NCBI GenBank assembly: GCA_038373885.1
Contig: JAWZYV010000685.1
Span: 496,001 to 560,000 of the forward strand
Length of the DNA: 64,000 nucleotides
Direction: 5' to 3'
From: Cheiracanthium punctorium
Taxonomy: Eukaryota > Arthropoda > Arachnida > Araneae > Cheiracanthiidae
Under the pieces are notes generated by a model. That model was not told where the DNA came from, searched no databases, and was given only the letters and a program-made list of their open reading frames with translations. Made by a program: the position numbers and the translations under genes. Position 1 is the stretch's first letter, and each line of letters starts with the position of its first letter. Below are positions 43,878-56,300 of this stretch, one piece after another.

Positions 43878-44256
43878 TAAGACAAAAATGTGTAAAGATT
43901 TTATGGAAGTCAGAGAGACCATCCAAACCTCCCGGTTGCCCTTAAATATGAAGAAAGTTATATTATATTTTAATGATAAAATTACGCGATGGGTAAACCA
44001 CCCCTTTATCTTAAATTATAACGAGCAATTGTTCGAACTGATAATCCTTGGGGAAAAGAATGGCAGCATGCGTCAGTAGCTCGTATATCTAGTGCTCTTA
44101 ATGCAGGTAAATAAACGGTATTTTCCCATGAATGTATCGCAATTTCACATTTAAAAAAAATACAATATAAAAACTGTCGAATCTCGTAGAGCGAGAAATT
44201 TCCGTGGGTACATGTCTCAGTTCTCTTCTCAGTTCATGAGAAAACAGATCAAACAC

Positions 44257-44520
44257 CTAAAATCGGTTCACGTCTTCTCCTTTTGAGCTTTCCTTCAGTG
44301 ATTTTTCACCTAAATCGTGAATGACAGGGATTGTAAGAGTTAAGTTGGCTTCCAATGTGGAAGCAGCTCTTTGTTTTCTTGAAGTAATCGAGTCCATGTT
44401 ACAGTGCATTCCCCACGGTTGTACTTCAGCTGATCCGAACAGCAGAAAAATCATCGCTCCAATGAGATACATGCCGACGGAGATGTAAAAGATGTAAGAC
44501 CATTGCTGAGCATCACCTTT
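44257..44520 (-). CDS. SLC17-like last exon with TM12 and C-terminal tail
   Basis: Encodes KGDAQQWSYIFYISVGMYLI, GAMIFLLFGSAEVQPW, then a polar tail ending SSKGEDVNRF and TAG at 44257-44259. The tail is longer than in human sialin. I did not identify a clear polyadenylation signal downstream. Confidence 0.95.
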   Translation of the reverse strand, partial: KGDAQQWSYIFYISVGMYLIGAMIFLLFGSAEVQPWGMHCNMDSITSRKQRAASTLEANLTLTIPVIHDLGEKSLKESSKGEDVNRF

Positions 44521-47500
44521 CTGTAAATAAACCAAGATATGTCAAGCCAAACGCATCGATCATACAACACTTTATAAAGATTGATTCATACTGGTCGCAC
44601 CGTTCGGTTGTAGCTCACCGCTGTTAAACGTTGTTCTTCCATAAATTTCTTAGCGAATGGCAAGCTTTGACCGCCCCATTCAAAGGTTGGTTGAACAACA
44701 GTTGGTTCATGAATGGTTGAATGAATGAGATTGAGTCCGAAAGCATAAGTCGTTCTGTCTAGGCTTACCATATTTTTTTAAGTCCAACCTAGGACAAAAC
44801 CATATTTTCCCGGGATCCATTCCAGGACATCAGTAAAATGTCGTTATAACGAATTTCAAAGGAAAATTTTAATTCTCAAAATTCATTGAGATTTCATTGA
44901 TTTAATTAGTTCTAATGATTTTCTTTAATAAAAGTATTTATTCGTTAATTTGAAATATTCATAAAAGTTTGGTCATTGTAACGAGATTGATGTCACTAAG
45001 TGTAGTGCAGCGGTGTTCGCATGGAGTATCTGTTCTCCGCTCGGACACCCCTGCACTTAGTGACGTCATCGTGGATTTAAAAACGGGATAATGACCATAT
45101 AGCTCGAATTTCAATAACCCCGGACAGCACTAAATACCAGGACTGTCCGGGCTAATCCCGGGCTTCTGGTAAGTCTAGCTCTGCCATTGGCTAATTCTTG
45201 CCGTCGACCACGGAATACCTGTTTCTGCCAGGCATTCTTTTCCGCAATCAGTTCGCAATGGACGCTCGCACGCACGCATGTGTTGCGAGGAGTTCTGTGA
45301 GGTCATTACGGAACGGATCGGCCAGTATGAATTTAGCTTTACACAGAAAATATTGAGACATGCACGAAAATGAAGAAGCGCTCGGAAAGGAAATGGAGAA
45401 AAACTGTCGCTTCGTCTTTGAAACGATGGGAGGTGAATAGATTAAGCCAAATTAGATACTAAAGTATTTTTTAATCACTGCATGTAGCATTATCAATCGC
45501 TGTGAAAGAGGAGAGGGATATCAAAGAAAGGATTGCTCGAAGATGAGTTATATTTTAGGGGATGATTTCTGATGAAAAAAACCTACGGTTGATTTCCAGC
45601 GAACTACGGCCTTTTAAGGGTAGGTAACGGTCAGATTTGAACCGATCCATAGACAACCACTTTTCAAAATTATTTTAGCTATTTTTGTTTTTCTTACATC
45701 TCTTCTCTCTCTCTTGTATATATAGAAAATGTATCAGAGTTTCAGATGACACAATCTTTATCAAAAATATGAAATATTTTAATAGAATACGAAATTCGTC
45801 CACTAAATGGTAACTCTTCACCAAATACATATTTTTGAAATACTAAATGTACGAATGCAGATTCAACGATCATTAAGGATCTCTGTGAAAGAGTTGGAGG
45901 ATACACGCTTAAACCAAACGAGCGAAATTCGATCAGTCGGAGTGGAAAGTGAGCCAGTTTTCAAAAGTGAGCTTCTCCTTTAGGAGCGTTTTTCGATCAC
46001 AAGAGCGGAGCGGATTATAAAAATGAGCGGGGAGGAGAAATTCTCGGAAAAGATACGAAGCGAGGAGAGGATTCTCAGAAAAAGGACTACATAAAGAGCC
46101 CTTTCGCAGAAAAACCAGTCGGTTTCCAAGGAAACAGATCGCTCCGCAGTGTATCGTTTTTTTCGCTCTTTGGGTTTAAGCGTGTACAAAGGAAGATAAC
46201 ACCAGGATGAATTATATTTTAGGATAAGATTTCTGAGATAAACCTATTGCGATCTACGACCTTCTAAGGGTAAGGTCAGATTTGGACTGTCCCACTACTG
46301 ACTACTATTTTGAAAATCTAATTCAGATATTTTTGTTCTACTTACAACTAAGTTTGCTTTTTTTTTAATTTCTTTTTGGCACATTCTACTTTATTCACCT
46401 TTTAAGCTCTCCCGAAATCTTCTTCAAACTACATCCTTAGGCAAAGGGTATAAGGAAAAGGAGCTCTAAATCAAGAAAATGCAACAGAAGAAGTTACTGA
46501 AAACTTCAATGTTCACTGCTTTTACATATTATCATGGTATTTTAAATTTAGGATCAGACGTAAATAAAGAGATACTTTTTAGAAGTGAAAGAACTTACAT
46601 TTCCCTCTAAGAAATATCCAGCAGCAATGGGTGATAAAATGCCAGGAATACTTGCAACAGCATTGGATACTCCAAATATTTTGCCTAAAATAACAAAATT
46701 TGAATGAAAAAAAAAATTCTCAATCTGCTACAACAACACGCTTTATAACGTAAAATTAGTAATTTAGGCTTGTTATCAGTAATTCGTAATCGATTACGCA
46801 AGTTCCACAGCAAGCAGTGTTATTAACTAATATCGGACAAAGTTGAACCGGCCGATATCTAACTAGACTCGGATACTGAGGACTGATATTGACGATTCTT
46901 CCGGTTTTCCTTGAGTTGATGCGAATTAAAATACTGCTGTACTAGCTGCGTACCCAGCGTTTCACGGATGCATTATGTGTTAGGGCATATTTTACCGAAA
47001 AAAATTGTCAGCTGATGTCGGTCAGTCAGTATGCAGTGATCTGATTTGTTTTTCACAAATACACGTATTTTTAATATCAATTTATTTTTTCCGTTTCTAT
47101 ATATAACCGTGTATAATTTTTTTGTACAGCTATGTTAATTCAAGCATTGACTTTTAAATAATTCATTTTTTGAGTATGATTATTAATTTTCAACTAAAAT
47201 TACGATACTTCAAACAGTGCTATTAAGAAGATACATGTGTATTCGAAATTATAAATATGTTTTTACGCTACTATTCTACTGCCATCACTTTCGTACGGTA
47301 AATCAGCGCCATCTATTGACACCTACATGAAAATCTCAGAAAGTGTTTTTTTTTCCTTCTCCTTCATGTCCCCTCGGGATAAAAAGCAGCGTATGTATGG
47401 ATTCAGGGTGTAATCCTCCATCGCCAATTCAAATTTCATTTAAATCCGTCCAGTCTTTTAGTGCAAACGCGTAACAAACGTACAAACTCACAAACTTTCG

Positions 47501-50500
47501 CTTTCATAGTAATAAGATATAACGGAAAAAACAACATTGTGTAAAAAAACACACATAAAATCATACTTTTAACAAGATACGATCGTTTCTACTGAAAATT
47601 TACCTAGTCTTCATCAGTCATATCCCTTCATCTCACTAAACAGTGGGAACTTCTTTTTATAAGCATCATTTTATGTGTGTTTTTTACCCAAAGTTTTTAT
47701 TTATTTTAATAAGATATTATTTCTGACCTTAACGTCAAACGAAAAGATCTGATGTGAACGTCACATGACTTCCTTATACGTTGATAAAACGATACACATT
47801 TTTTGATGAATTTCATTAAAACTCGTTTAATTTGAAAATGAGATACGATATTTCAATAACAGTAAGAGTTGGCGGTTTCTCGCCAAGCTGAATTCAGTTT
47901 TTTCAAAACTAATTTTTCGAGCCAATATTTCGACAAAAGTCGACAAGCTTGGAGAGATTTTGCGCTTGGCCCAAACTATGACGGCCCATATATTTTATTT
48001 AATGCATTTAAAATCTTTCGGATGACACTGTAAATAAACTACCTTTCCGATTGCAATCAAAAAGATAAACTATATATTACAACAATCCTAAATACAAAAT
48101 TTCAACATTCTACGGCTGATCGTACCAAAATCTTTGTGATTTCAGATGTTTCCAAGCTGTGTTCAATTACCTGCTAAGTCCGGTGCCATGTCCACAATGA
48201 CAGAGACGTCTCCCCCGCCGCACAACCCGAACAGTGCCATCGCTGACGTCAAGAGGGCGACCACTGCCTGGGTGTTGCACTTGACCAAGGGAATGGCGAC
48301 CATGCAGCAAGCCGGGCCTAGGAGAGCTGAAAAGTAGATAAGCTTTTACGTCACATAAGACTACATATTCCGCAGGTTTGTCTAGAAACACGCATTTTCA
48401 GGACTCTGCAACACAACCTGATGAAGAGAGTTGCTAATGGGGGGAGTTAAAGAGTAAACGGGGCACGCAGCCGGATGCAAGGACGTACCCAGGGGGGGGG
48501 TGGTCAAGGGGGTCCGGACCCCCCGAAATTTCAGTTTTTGTAAACAAAATAAGAATGATGAAGTCTTTCGTGAAAATTCTGCCTTTTTCACCTTTTGGAC
48601 CCCCCCCCCCCCGAAATTTTTTTCTGGGTACGTCTTTGGCCGGATGCCGTGACAGGGGCGTCATAACGGAAAGAAGGGGAATCCAAAATTAAGGTTTGCC
48701 CCGGGTGACGTGATCTCCAGTTGCGGCACTGTTGACGCAGCAATTTGCAGTCCAATTTACAAGCAATGAAAGTAAATTCACTTCTCGACTATTTCACGTG
48801 GATACGGTATTCACATTACTTTACAAAAGAGGCAGGGGGGATTTATTAAAAAGGGCACTTCCTATCGGGAAAAAGGGCAACTTTCCCACCTGGCATCCCC
48901 CCCTGGATTCTTTCGCTGAGCAACTAGTGTTCTTAAAGAGGGCCTTTCTTTGCTTCCTATTAGGCATTTCTCCCTGCGTTGTGTAATATGCATGGCAGGG
49001 GCGTAGCCAAGGGGGGGGAGGGTTAGGGGGTCATACCCCCCCATGAAGAACTTTTTGCCATACAAAATGTATATTCTTCCCTCCCTTATCACACACATGT
49101 ATGCATATATGTGAGTTGCAGTAGTCGTAACCGCCCCCCCCATGAAAAATATCTGGCTACGCCCCTGATGCATGGTATTGTAGAATAACTCACTTAGTAC
49201 AAAGAGTTACGATTTTGTAAGAGTTACGATTTGATAAGCGAACTTTGTTTGTTTTGCCAGAAGATGACAACTCACGCTACCGAATGTGCCGTTTAGATCA
49301 TGCTAAGCATGCTAAATTGCGTTTGGTCTAGTGTTTAGGCTACCTGGCTCTCGCCCAGGAGACCCGAGTTCAATTTCCGCCGGAGTAAGAGGTAATGGTA
49401 AAGTTTTATGTTAATTAGAAGAAACTTTCATAAAATATTGAAAATTTGCTGTTTAGTTACAAATACAAACTAAACAAAACTTTAGGGACATCTAACGAAA
49501 AATTGTACTTCTTTACTTATACCTTAAAACTTTAGTCACAAAGGAATACTTTTTGCTTTTAAGTTACAAATAAAACTTGTATTTTTATTTGTAACTAAAA
49601 AAGGAAAAAATGAAAATGAAGTGAAAATACAATTTTTAAATGCAGAAGCTTTTAATTGTAAAGCCCTAAAAGCGTGAAACTTTATTCTTTCAAAGATATA
49701 TGCTATAAATGAATGAGAGTTTCAAAACTAAGAAAACGTTTGAGAAAAATATAGATATTTCACTGTTGCAAGAGATGAAAATTTTTAAAGGATCAAAATA
49801 TTTTAAAAAGCATTCGAGATCTAGTACAGATATTAATGATTAAATCAACGCTTTACAAGCAAATACAGCTCAATTGGATTATTGGTCTCGTATGCTTTTA
49901 CGAATATTTTGAGCATTTAAAAATTTTCATCTGTTCCAAAAGTGAAATACCTATATTTTTCTCAAGAGTTTTCTTGAGAATTTTTTAGGCTATTCAAGAG
50001 TTTTTTTGAAACTTTCATTCATTTATAACATATCTTAGCTAGAATAAATTTTTATTTTATGCCTTTTAGAGCTCCACAATAAAAAGCTTCTACTTTTAAA
50101 AATTGTATTTCTACTTAATTTTTATTAATATTGAAACAGACATAGGTTCAATAGTGAGTTTAAGTGGGCTCATGGGGAAGGCGACCCCCCCCCCCCCCAT
50201 CCTTGGCTCAGCCATTGAAATATGGAGGAGCGAATAAAAATTTTTATATGAGCATCTGGCGGGAAAATTCCGGCCTCTTATCCAAGAATAAATCTGAAAC
50301 GGATGAAAATCCTGCATTACAGTTAAGAACATACTGCTTACCTTACCTTGTAATAATACTTACGATTTACAATCTGTTTTTTTTTCTTTCTTTCTTTCTA
50401 ACCGTTGGGCTATCCATACATTGAATTCCCCATTTCAGTTAGTATCTCTGTTTGACAGATGACGATAAAGCAACTCTACGGCTATTTAGAAGGCGAATAT

Positions 50501-53258
50501 TGAAACAACATTTTTGTATTCTTAATTTTTTTTTTCTTCTCTCACCCAGATAAGAAATGGCGCAGTGTAAGAACACCGATACCATAGTTTTCAACGCAGG
50601 TGCTAAGGATGCAGAAAGATGGAGCAGAGAACTGTGGCATATGGTAAGTGCAAGAGTGTAGTCTATTATTTTTAACATTTCCCCAAAAAAGTGGAAAAGG
50701 GTTTAGGGTATGGTGGGGTAAAATGGGTTATAAACAAGAATATATTTTTTATTCATTGGTTGTTTTCTGTTACTAATAATGTTAAACATGCAATTTTTTT
50801 TGTATTACTTCATGCGATGCAATCATCCAATTCACGCATGAGAAGATTTTATAGAATGCTAAAATATTAAACTTTTTTAAGAGCTGTTTTTTTCAACAAG
50901 GCTGTGGTAACATGGGTAACATTAAAGAATGGCCCTAAAAATAACAATACGCTTAATCAAACTTTATGGTCAGGCCTGATAGACTTAAGTTCTGGAATAT
51001 AAACATTATATTCTGACATTTCATTGTTTTAGGTTAAGGTGGTGTAAAGTGAGTAGGCATTTCTTTTTAATCTAAAATGTAAGTAATTTGTTTTTATTTT
51101 TTTAAAATCCTATTATCTTCAGACATTAGTAGGGAACATTTAAGCTCATTGAGAAGTTCATTAGGAGCATTTATAAATATAATGTTAACTAGACATACCG
51201 TACCACAATAAAACACAAATAGAAAGAAAGATATTTTTTAAATATTTACTTTTTCTGATAATAAGGTGTTTAGACCTTTTCTAAATTGAACGTAATAACA
51301 GAACTTCTCAAACTTTCAGGAATGAATTATTTTGAGACTTTTATTGGAGAAACAAGAAAAGAATATTAATTCAATAAGCCGATAAACGGCAATACTTTGT
51401 TCCCAAATGGAATTAATTATCTTTTTAATGAGCATAAATCTTCCTGTAAATATAGGATAAAAAAGAAATATCATTTAAAACCAACTTACTAATATTTTTG
51501 ATCAAAAAAGAAATAACCACTCATTTTACCATGAATGACAGAAGAAGGCGAGAAAATGACAGAAATCCCCTTTCTTTCTGTAAGCGTCGTTGCTTCCCGG
51601 CGTGGGACATTGAATTTTTCGTTGTGGCCCAGCGCCAAGCTTAGTATGTCTTTTATGTTAATGTTAATTTAGAACTTTGCGAAAAAACAAGCATAAATTT
51701 ATTTACATTTCTTACAGAGTTCTTAATTTTAACCTTTTACGCCATTTTTTTCGTGTTCTTGCGGTTTTTAGTTTAAGAAAAATATTCTCCGTATGCAAAG
51801 AACAACCACTCAGCTGGTGCTTAATGTAATATGATATGAATCTTTTTTCTTACCTGCAGTTTCAAAAGATTTTCTAACTGTAGTCACACTGAAACAATTT
51901 TTGCTTCTAATCAGGTCGGACAGTTTTCCAGATAACACTATAGAAACGCACAAAGCACCAAAGAGTGCAGCGTTCACCATGCCGTTCTGAAATTAAGAAG
52001 AAATAAATCAGCCGATCTCTAATTGTACTTGCGTCGGGAATGCACATGCACAGTGGTGGATGAAGAAAAGTTTTAAGTCGAGGGGGAGGGGTGGGGGAGC
52101 GATAACTATGGAGAAGCATTTTATCAGAAAGTATATGCCATTGATTTTTTAATATTCAAATTTTTATTCAACGCTGAAGATATTTCATTTAAGTTTCCAA
52201 TATAACAACAGCTTTAACTTATATTGTAAACTAGAAGTCAAAGCCCGTTGTGAAAGCAATTACAACGGGCGCTAGAAAAAAAATTCAATAAAAATACGTC
52301 TACACTCAATATGTTTAATCTTCGTCCAATTAAAATAAATAACTTCATATTCAATTTTTATTATATGCCGGAATCGGAATTGCATTTTCTTCTAAAAGTT
52401 TTTCGATATCGAAAGACTTCGTTTCAATGGGAACAGCTCCTCTTATATCAGTGTTTAATGCAGAGGAAATAATTTTATTTGTGAAAAACAAAAATGTAAT
52501 CTGGAACTATGTAATCTGGAAAAACTATTTTAAATGAATTAGAAACGTGCAATGTTCCCTAACAAAATTTGATAACCGAGACTTTAGTATCTCATAATTG
52601 TAACCTGCGACAGCTAATTTTGTCACGCAAATGATTCACTTCTTTCAGTCTCAGAAATAAAAGGGAGCTGAAAAATCGCTTAAAAATTAGGGAACGCGTG
52701 GAAATTAGCGATTTTAAAAGCAGCGCAGATTGTTTTCTATTTTTTTTATACATAATTATGAAAAATTTCAAGCCAATATTAGAAACGGTGTGGATTTTAT
52801 TGCGTTTTTAGACAATAAATTTTTAATCTTTTCGGATTAATGACGGTTAAAAGTTTTATCTTCGAGTGGTTCAACCGGATTTGTTACAGAGTCAGGGATC
52901 AGCGTAACTGCATAGTAGGATATTTCCGATAAAAAACAGCTATTGCTCTTAGTGTAGCTAATTCATTAGATGATTTTAAATATATCTTAGTGTGTGGTAA
53001 GGCTCATACACACACTGTTACGAATTTGCGGGGTGATCTGCTCGTTTGAGGTTTGATTTTGTCTAAAATTCATGTTCTAAATAACTAATCGTATTTTATG
53101 GATAATCGTTAAACCAGAACACGAGATATTGTTCTTTAAGTTTTTCATAGGATAATATTGACTTGGAGGTTTCTAGGCAAATATTGGCAATATTGCTTTG
53201 CTGGGTTTGATTTTGGGAACTTTTTTCTGGCGACAAATTTGGAGCCACCCCCATCTCC

Positions 53259-53334
<76 letters not shown>

Positions 53335-56300
53335 TCACCACCTGCTCTAGCAAGAAGGTTAGAACCTCACCTTCTAGTTAGAAGACTCAGCTAGGCTAGA
53401 TGTTTTAACCTTCTTGCCTATGTGGATGGGGAGCTTTTATGAAACTGAAGATTGGTGAACTTTTTGTTCCACCTAAAAGATCGTCTTGTTAAATATATTT
53501 TTTTATGTGTTACTTTATATTTTAATTAATTTTAGCAAAAATGTGTCAAATTTTACCTGCTGAATAGGTAGGTGCAGTACTTCATCCAGATATACTGGGA
53601 GTTTTGACTGGAAGCAAATGAAGCTCCATGCACCGCAGAACTTGGCAACTGTCACAGCCCACATAGGGGGAGAAGAAACGACTTCCTTCCAAGGCACAGA
53701 TATCTTCTGATTAGACTGAAAGGAAAGAACAGAAATTTAGCTCAGAGGCTTCTATATATGACTATCCCAGACAGCACATCAAACTTGCAGCAAGCTTGAT
53801 TTATCAAGTCAATAAACTTGAATTAAGCTTGAAAATTTCAAGCGTGTAAGCTTAATGCAAGCTTGAATCAAGTGTTCAAGTTTACACATGCCCAGCTTGC
53901 ATTAAGCTTGACATAGCAAGCTTAAAATTTTTTTCTAAAACAAATTTCTTAAATACACGGGGCGCCCGTCGGCGAACTCGCAACACATATCATATTTTTC
54001 CACGCATTTTCCCCTCTATGCTGAAATTTCGAGTTAATTTAATCTGTTTCCATCAAGTGTCCGCGGCTGGGATAGAACTCGGGACCTAAGGGTTGGGAGG
54101 CCGGCGTCCTAACCATTCCGCCAATCTGCCTCGCGCTGGCACGACTAAAGTTTGAAGTGACTGTCATGGTTGTCACGCCGTTTTCTGGCGAGATCGATCA
54201 GTGCCCGATGCCGATTTCTTTCTTTTATTTTTCCATGGGATGAATCAAAATTAAAATAATGTTATGTGTGATTTATAGACTCTACTAATAGGGAAATAAG
54301 CATCATATAAACTTAAAAACAGCACACGTTTTAAAACTTTCAATATCGCAACACTCATGTTGGGCAATACTGACCAAAATCGAGACAAACGACTGATTTT
54401 GAAATCAATTTCGCAGTATAATTGTATATTATATTTTGAAGAATTTCCATATTTGGAAATATAGAATTTTTTTTTTAATTCTATGGTCAAGTACATTTAT
54501 GACTGATGACAAATTATTTGTTATGTGGATGTGGCTTTCGAAATCAAACAGTAATCAAGTTGTATTCAAGCTTGACAGTTCAAATGACTTCTCCAAGTTT
54601 GCTGCCAGCTTAAACTGAATTGAACTGTCAAGCTTGTATTAATACGTCAAATTGAAAGAAATGTCAAGCTTGATTTAAGCTTATGTGCTGTCTGGGATAT
54701 TAAGAGTCATATTTTTTCTTCCCAGTTAATAATGTGAAAATTTCTAATTTTGAACATCCCAATGAAAATCTTAATAATTGATATACTGGGTACATTTATC
54801 GTACTTTTCTTCTTGCCACCAGAAAGCAGCACTAGCTGAGTATTTTTGGCATGGTATCAATACTGTTGCCTCTATTCCTGCACCTCCTAGACAGCGCAGC
54901 AAATTTGCATCAAACTTGCAGCAAGCTTGATTTATCAAGTCAATAAACTTGAAAATTTCAAGCGTGTAAGCTTAATGCAAGCTTGAATCAAGTGTTCAAG
55001 TTTATACTTGCCCAACTTGCATTAAGCTTGACATAGCAAGCTTAATTCAAACTTAAAAAGTTTTCCTAAATACATGGGACGCCGGTCGGCGAACTCGCCC
55101 CATATATTTTATTTTTCCACGCATTTTCCTCTCTACGCTTTAACCTCAAGTTATTTCTATTTGTTTCCGTCTAGCGTCTGCGACTGGGATCGATCTCGGG
55201 ACCTAAGGTGTGGGAAGCCAGCGTCTCAACCACCATGCCAATCTCACTCGTGGTGACATGACTAAAATTTGAAGTGACTGTTACGGTTGTCACGCCGTTT
55301 TTTGGTGAGATTGATCAGTACTGGCCGATGCCGATCTGTCTCTTTTATTTTTCCATGGGATGAATCAAAATTAAAATAATGTTATGTGTGATTTATAGAC
55401 TCTACTAATAGGGAAATAAGCATAATATAAACTTAAAAGCTGCATACGCTTTAAAATTTTCAATATCGCAACACTCATGTTGGGCAATATTGCCCAAAAT
55501 CGAGACAAACGACTAATTTTGAAATCAATTTCGTAGTATATTTGTATTTTATTTTGAAGAATTTCAATATTTGGAAATATAGAATCTTTTTATAACTGAT
55601 GATAAATTTATAACTGATGATAAATTATTTGTTATGTGGATGTGGCTTTCCAAATCAAGTTGTATTCAAGCTTGACAGTTCAAATGACTTAAATTCGGCG
55701 GGAAAATATTTGCTGACTCATTTTTTTGTAATCTCCAAGTTTGCTGCAAGCTTAAAATGAATTGAACTGTCAAGCTTGTATTAATACGTCAAATTCATTG
55801 AAATGTCAAGCTTGATTTAAGCTTATGTGCTGTCTGGGCTCATTTCAGCTTGTTGGGAGAATTGAGTCCAGACACTTTATTAGATTCGATTAACAATTGA
55901 CTGCTTTGTAACATTTATTATTTGTGCACTTACATGCGTATGTATTTTTACCGTAGCTATGGCTATACAGATAAAATATCTCAAGAGTACTAAAAATATC
56001 AACTTTCAAATAGAACAAGCGGAAAGTGGTTGAATTGTTGGATGTTTGAGGTTTTAAACTGTGAAAAAGAAAAATAGTAGAAGCGAAAAGGATGCTAGGA
56101 ATATATATATATATATATATATCGGGGGACGCACAGTGGCGTAGGGAAAGATAGGGGGATTTAGGGGGCTCAATATCCTCCCCCATAACTTTTGAGGAAG
56201 GGAGAAAATTACCACACAGCACAATATGGTGTCTTTTCTTGCTCCAGAATCGATCTAAACATATTCCCCCCCCCCCTTTGTAAAAGAAACTTTGTAAATT

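Noticed and set aside
49319..49392. Functional tRNA-Glu gene
   Set aside because: The D, anticodon and T arms look right, but the 5' and 3' acceptor strands do not pair, so it was listed only as a tRNA-like repeat.
53096..53353. 85-codon ORF with a long Cys-Val run
   Set aside because: Translation of the (CA)n microsatellite.
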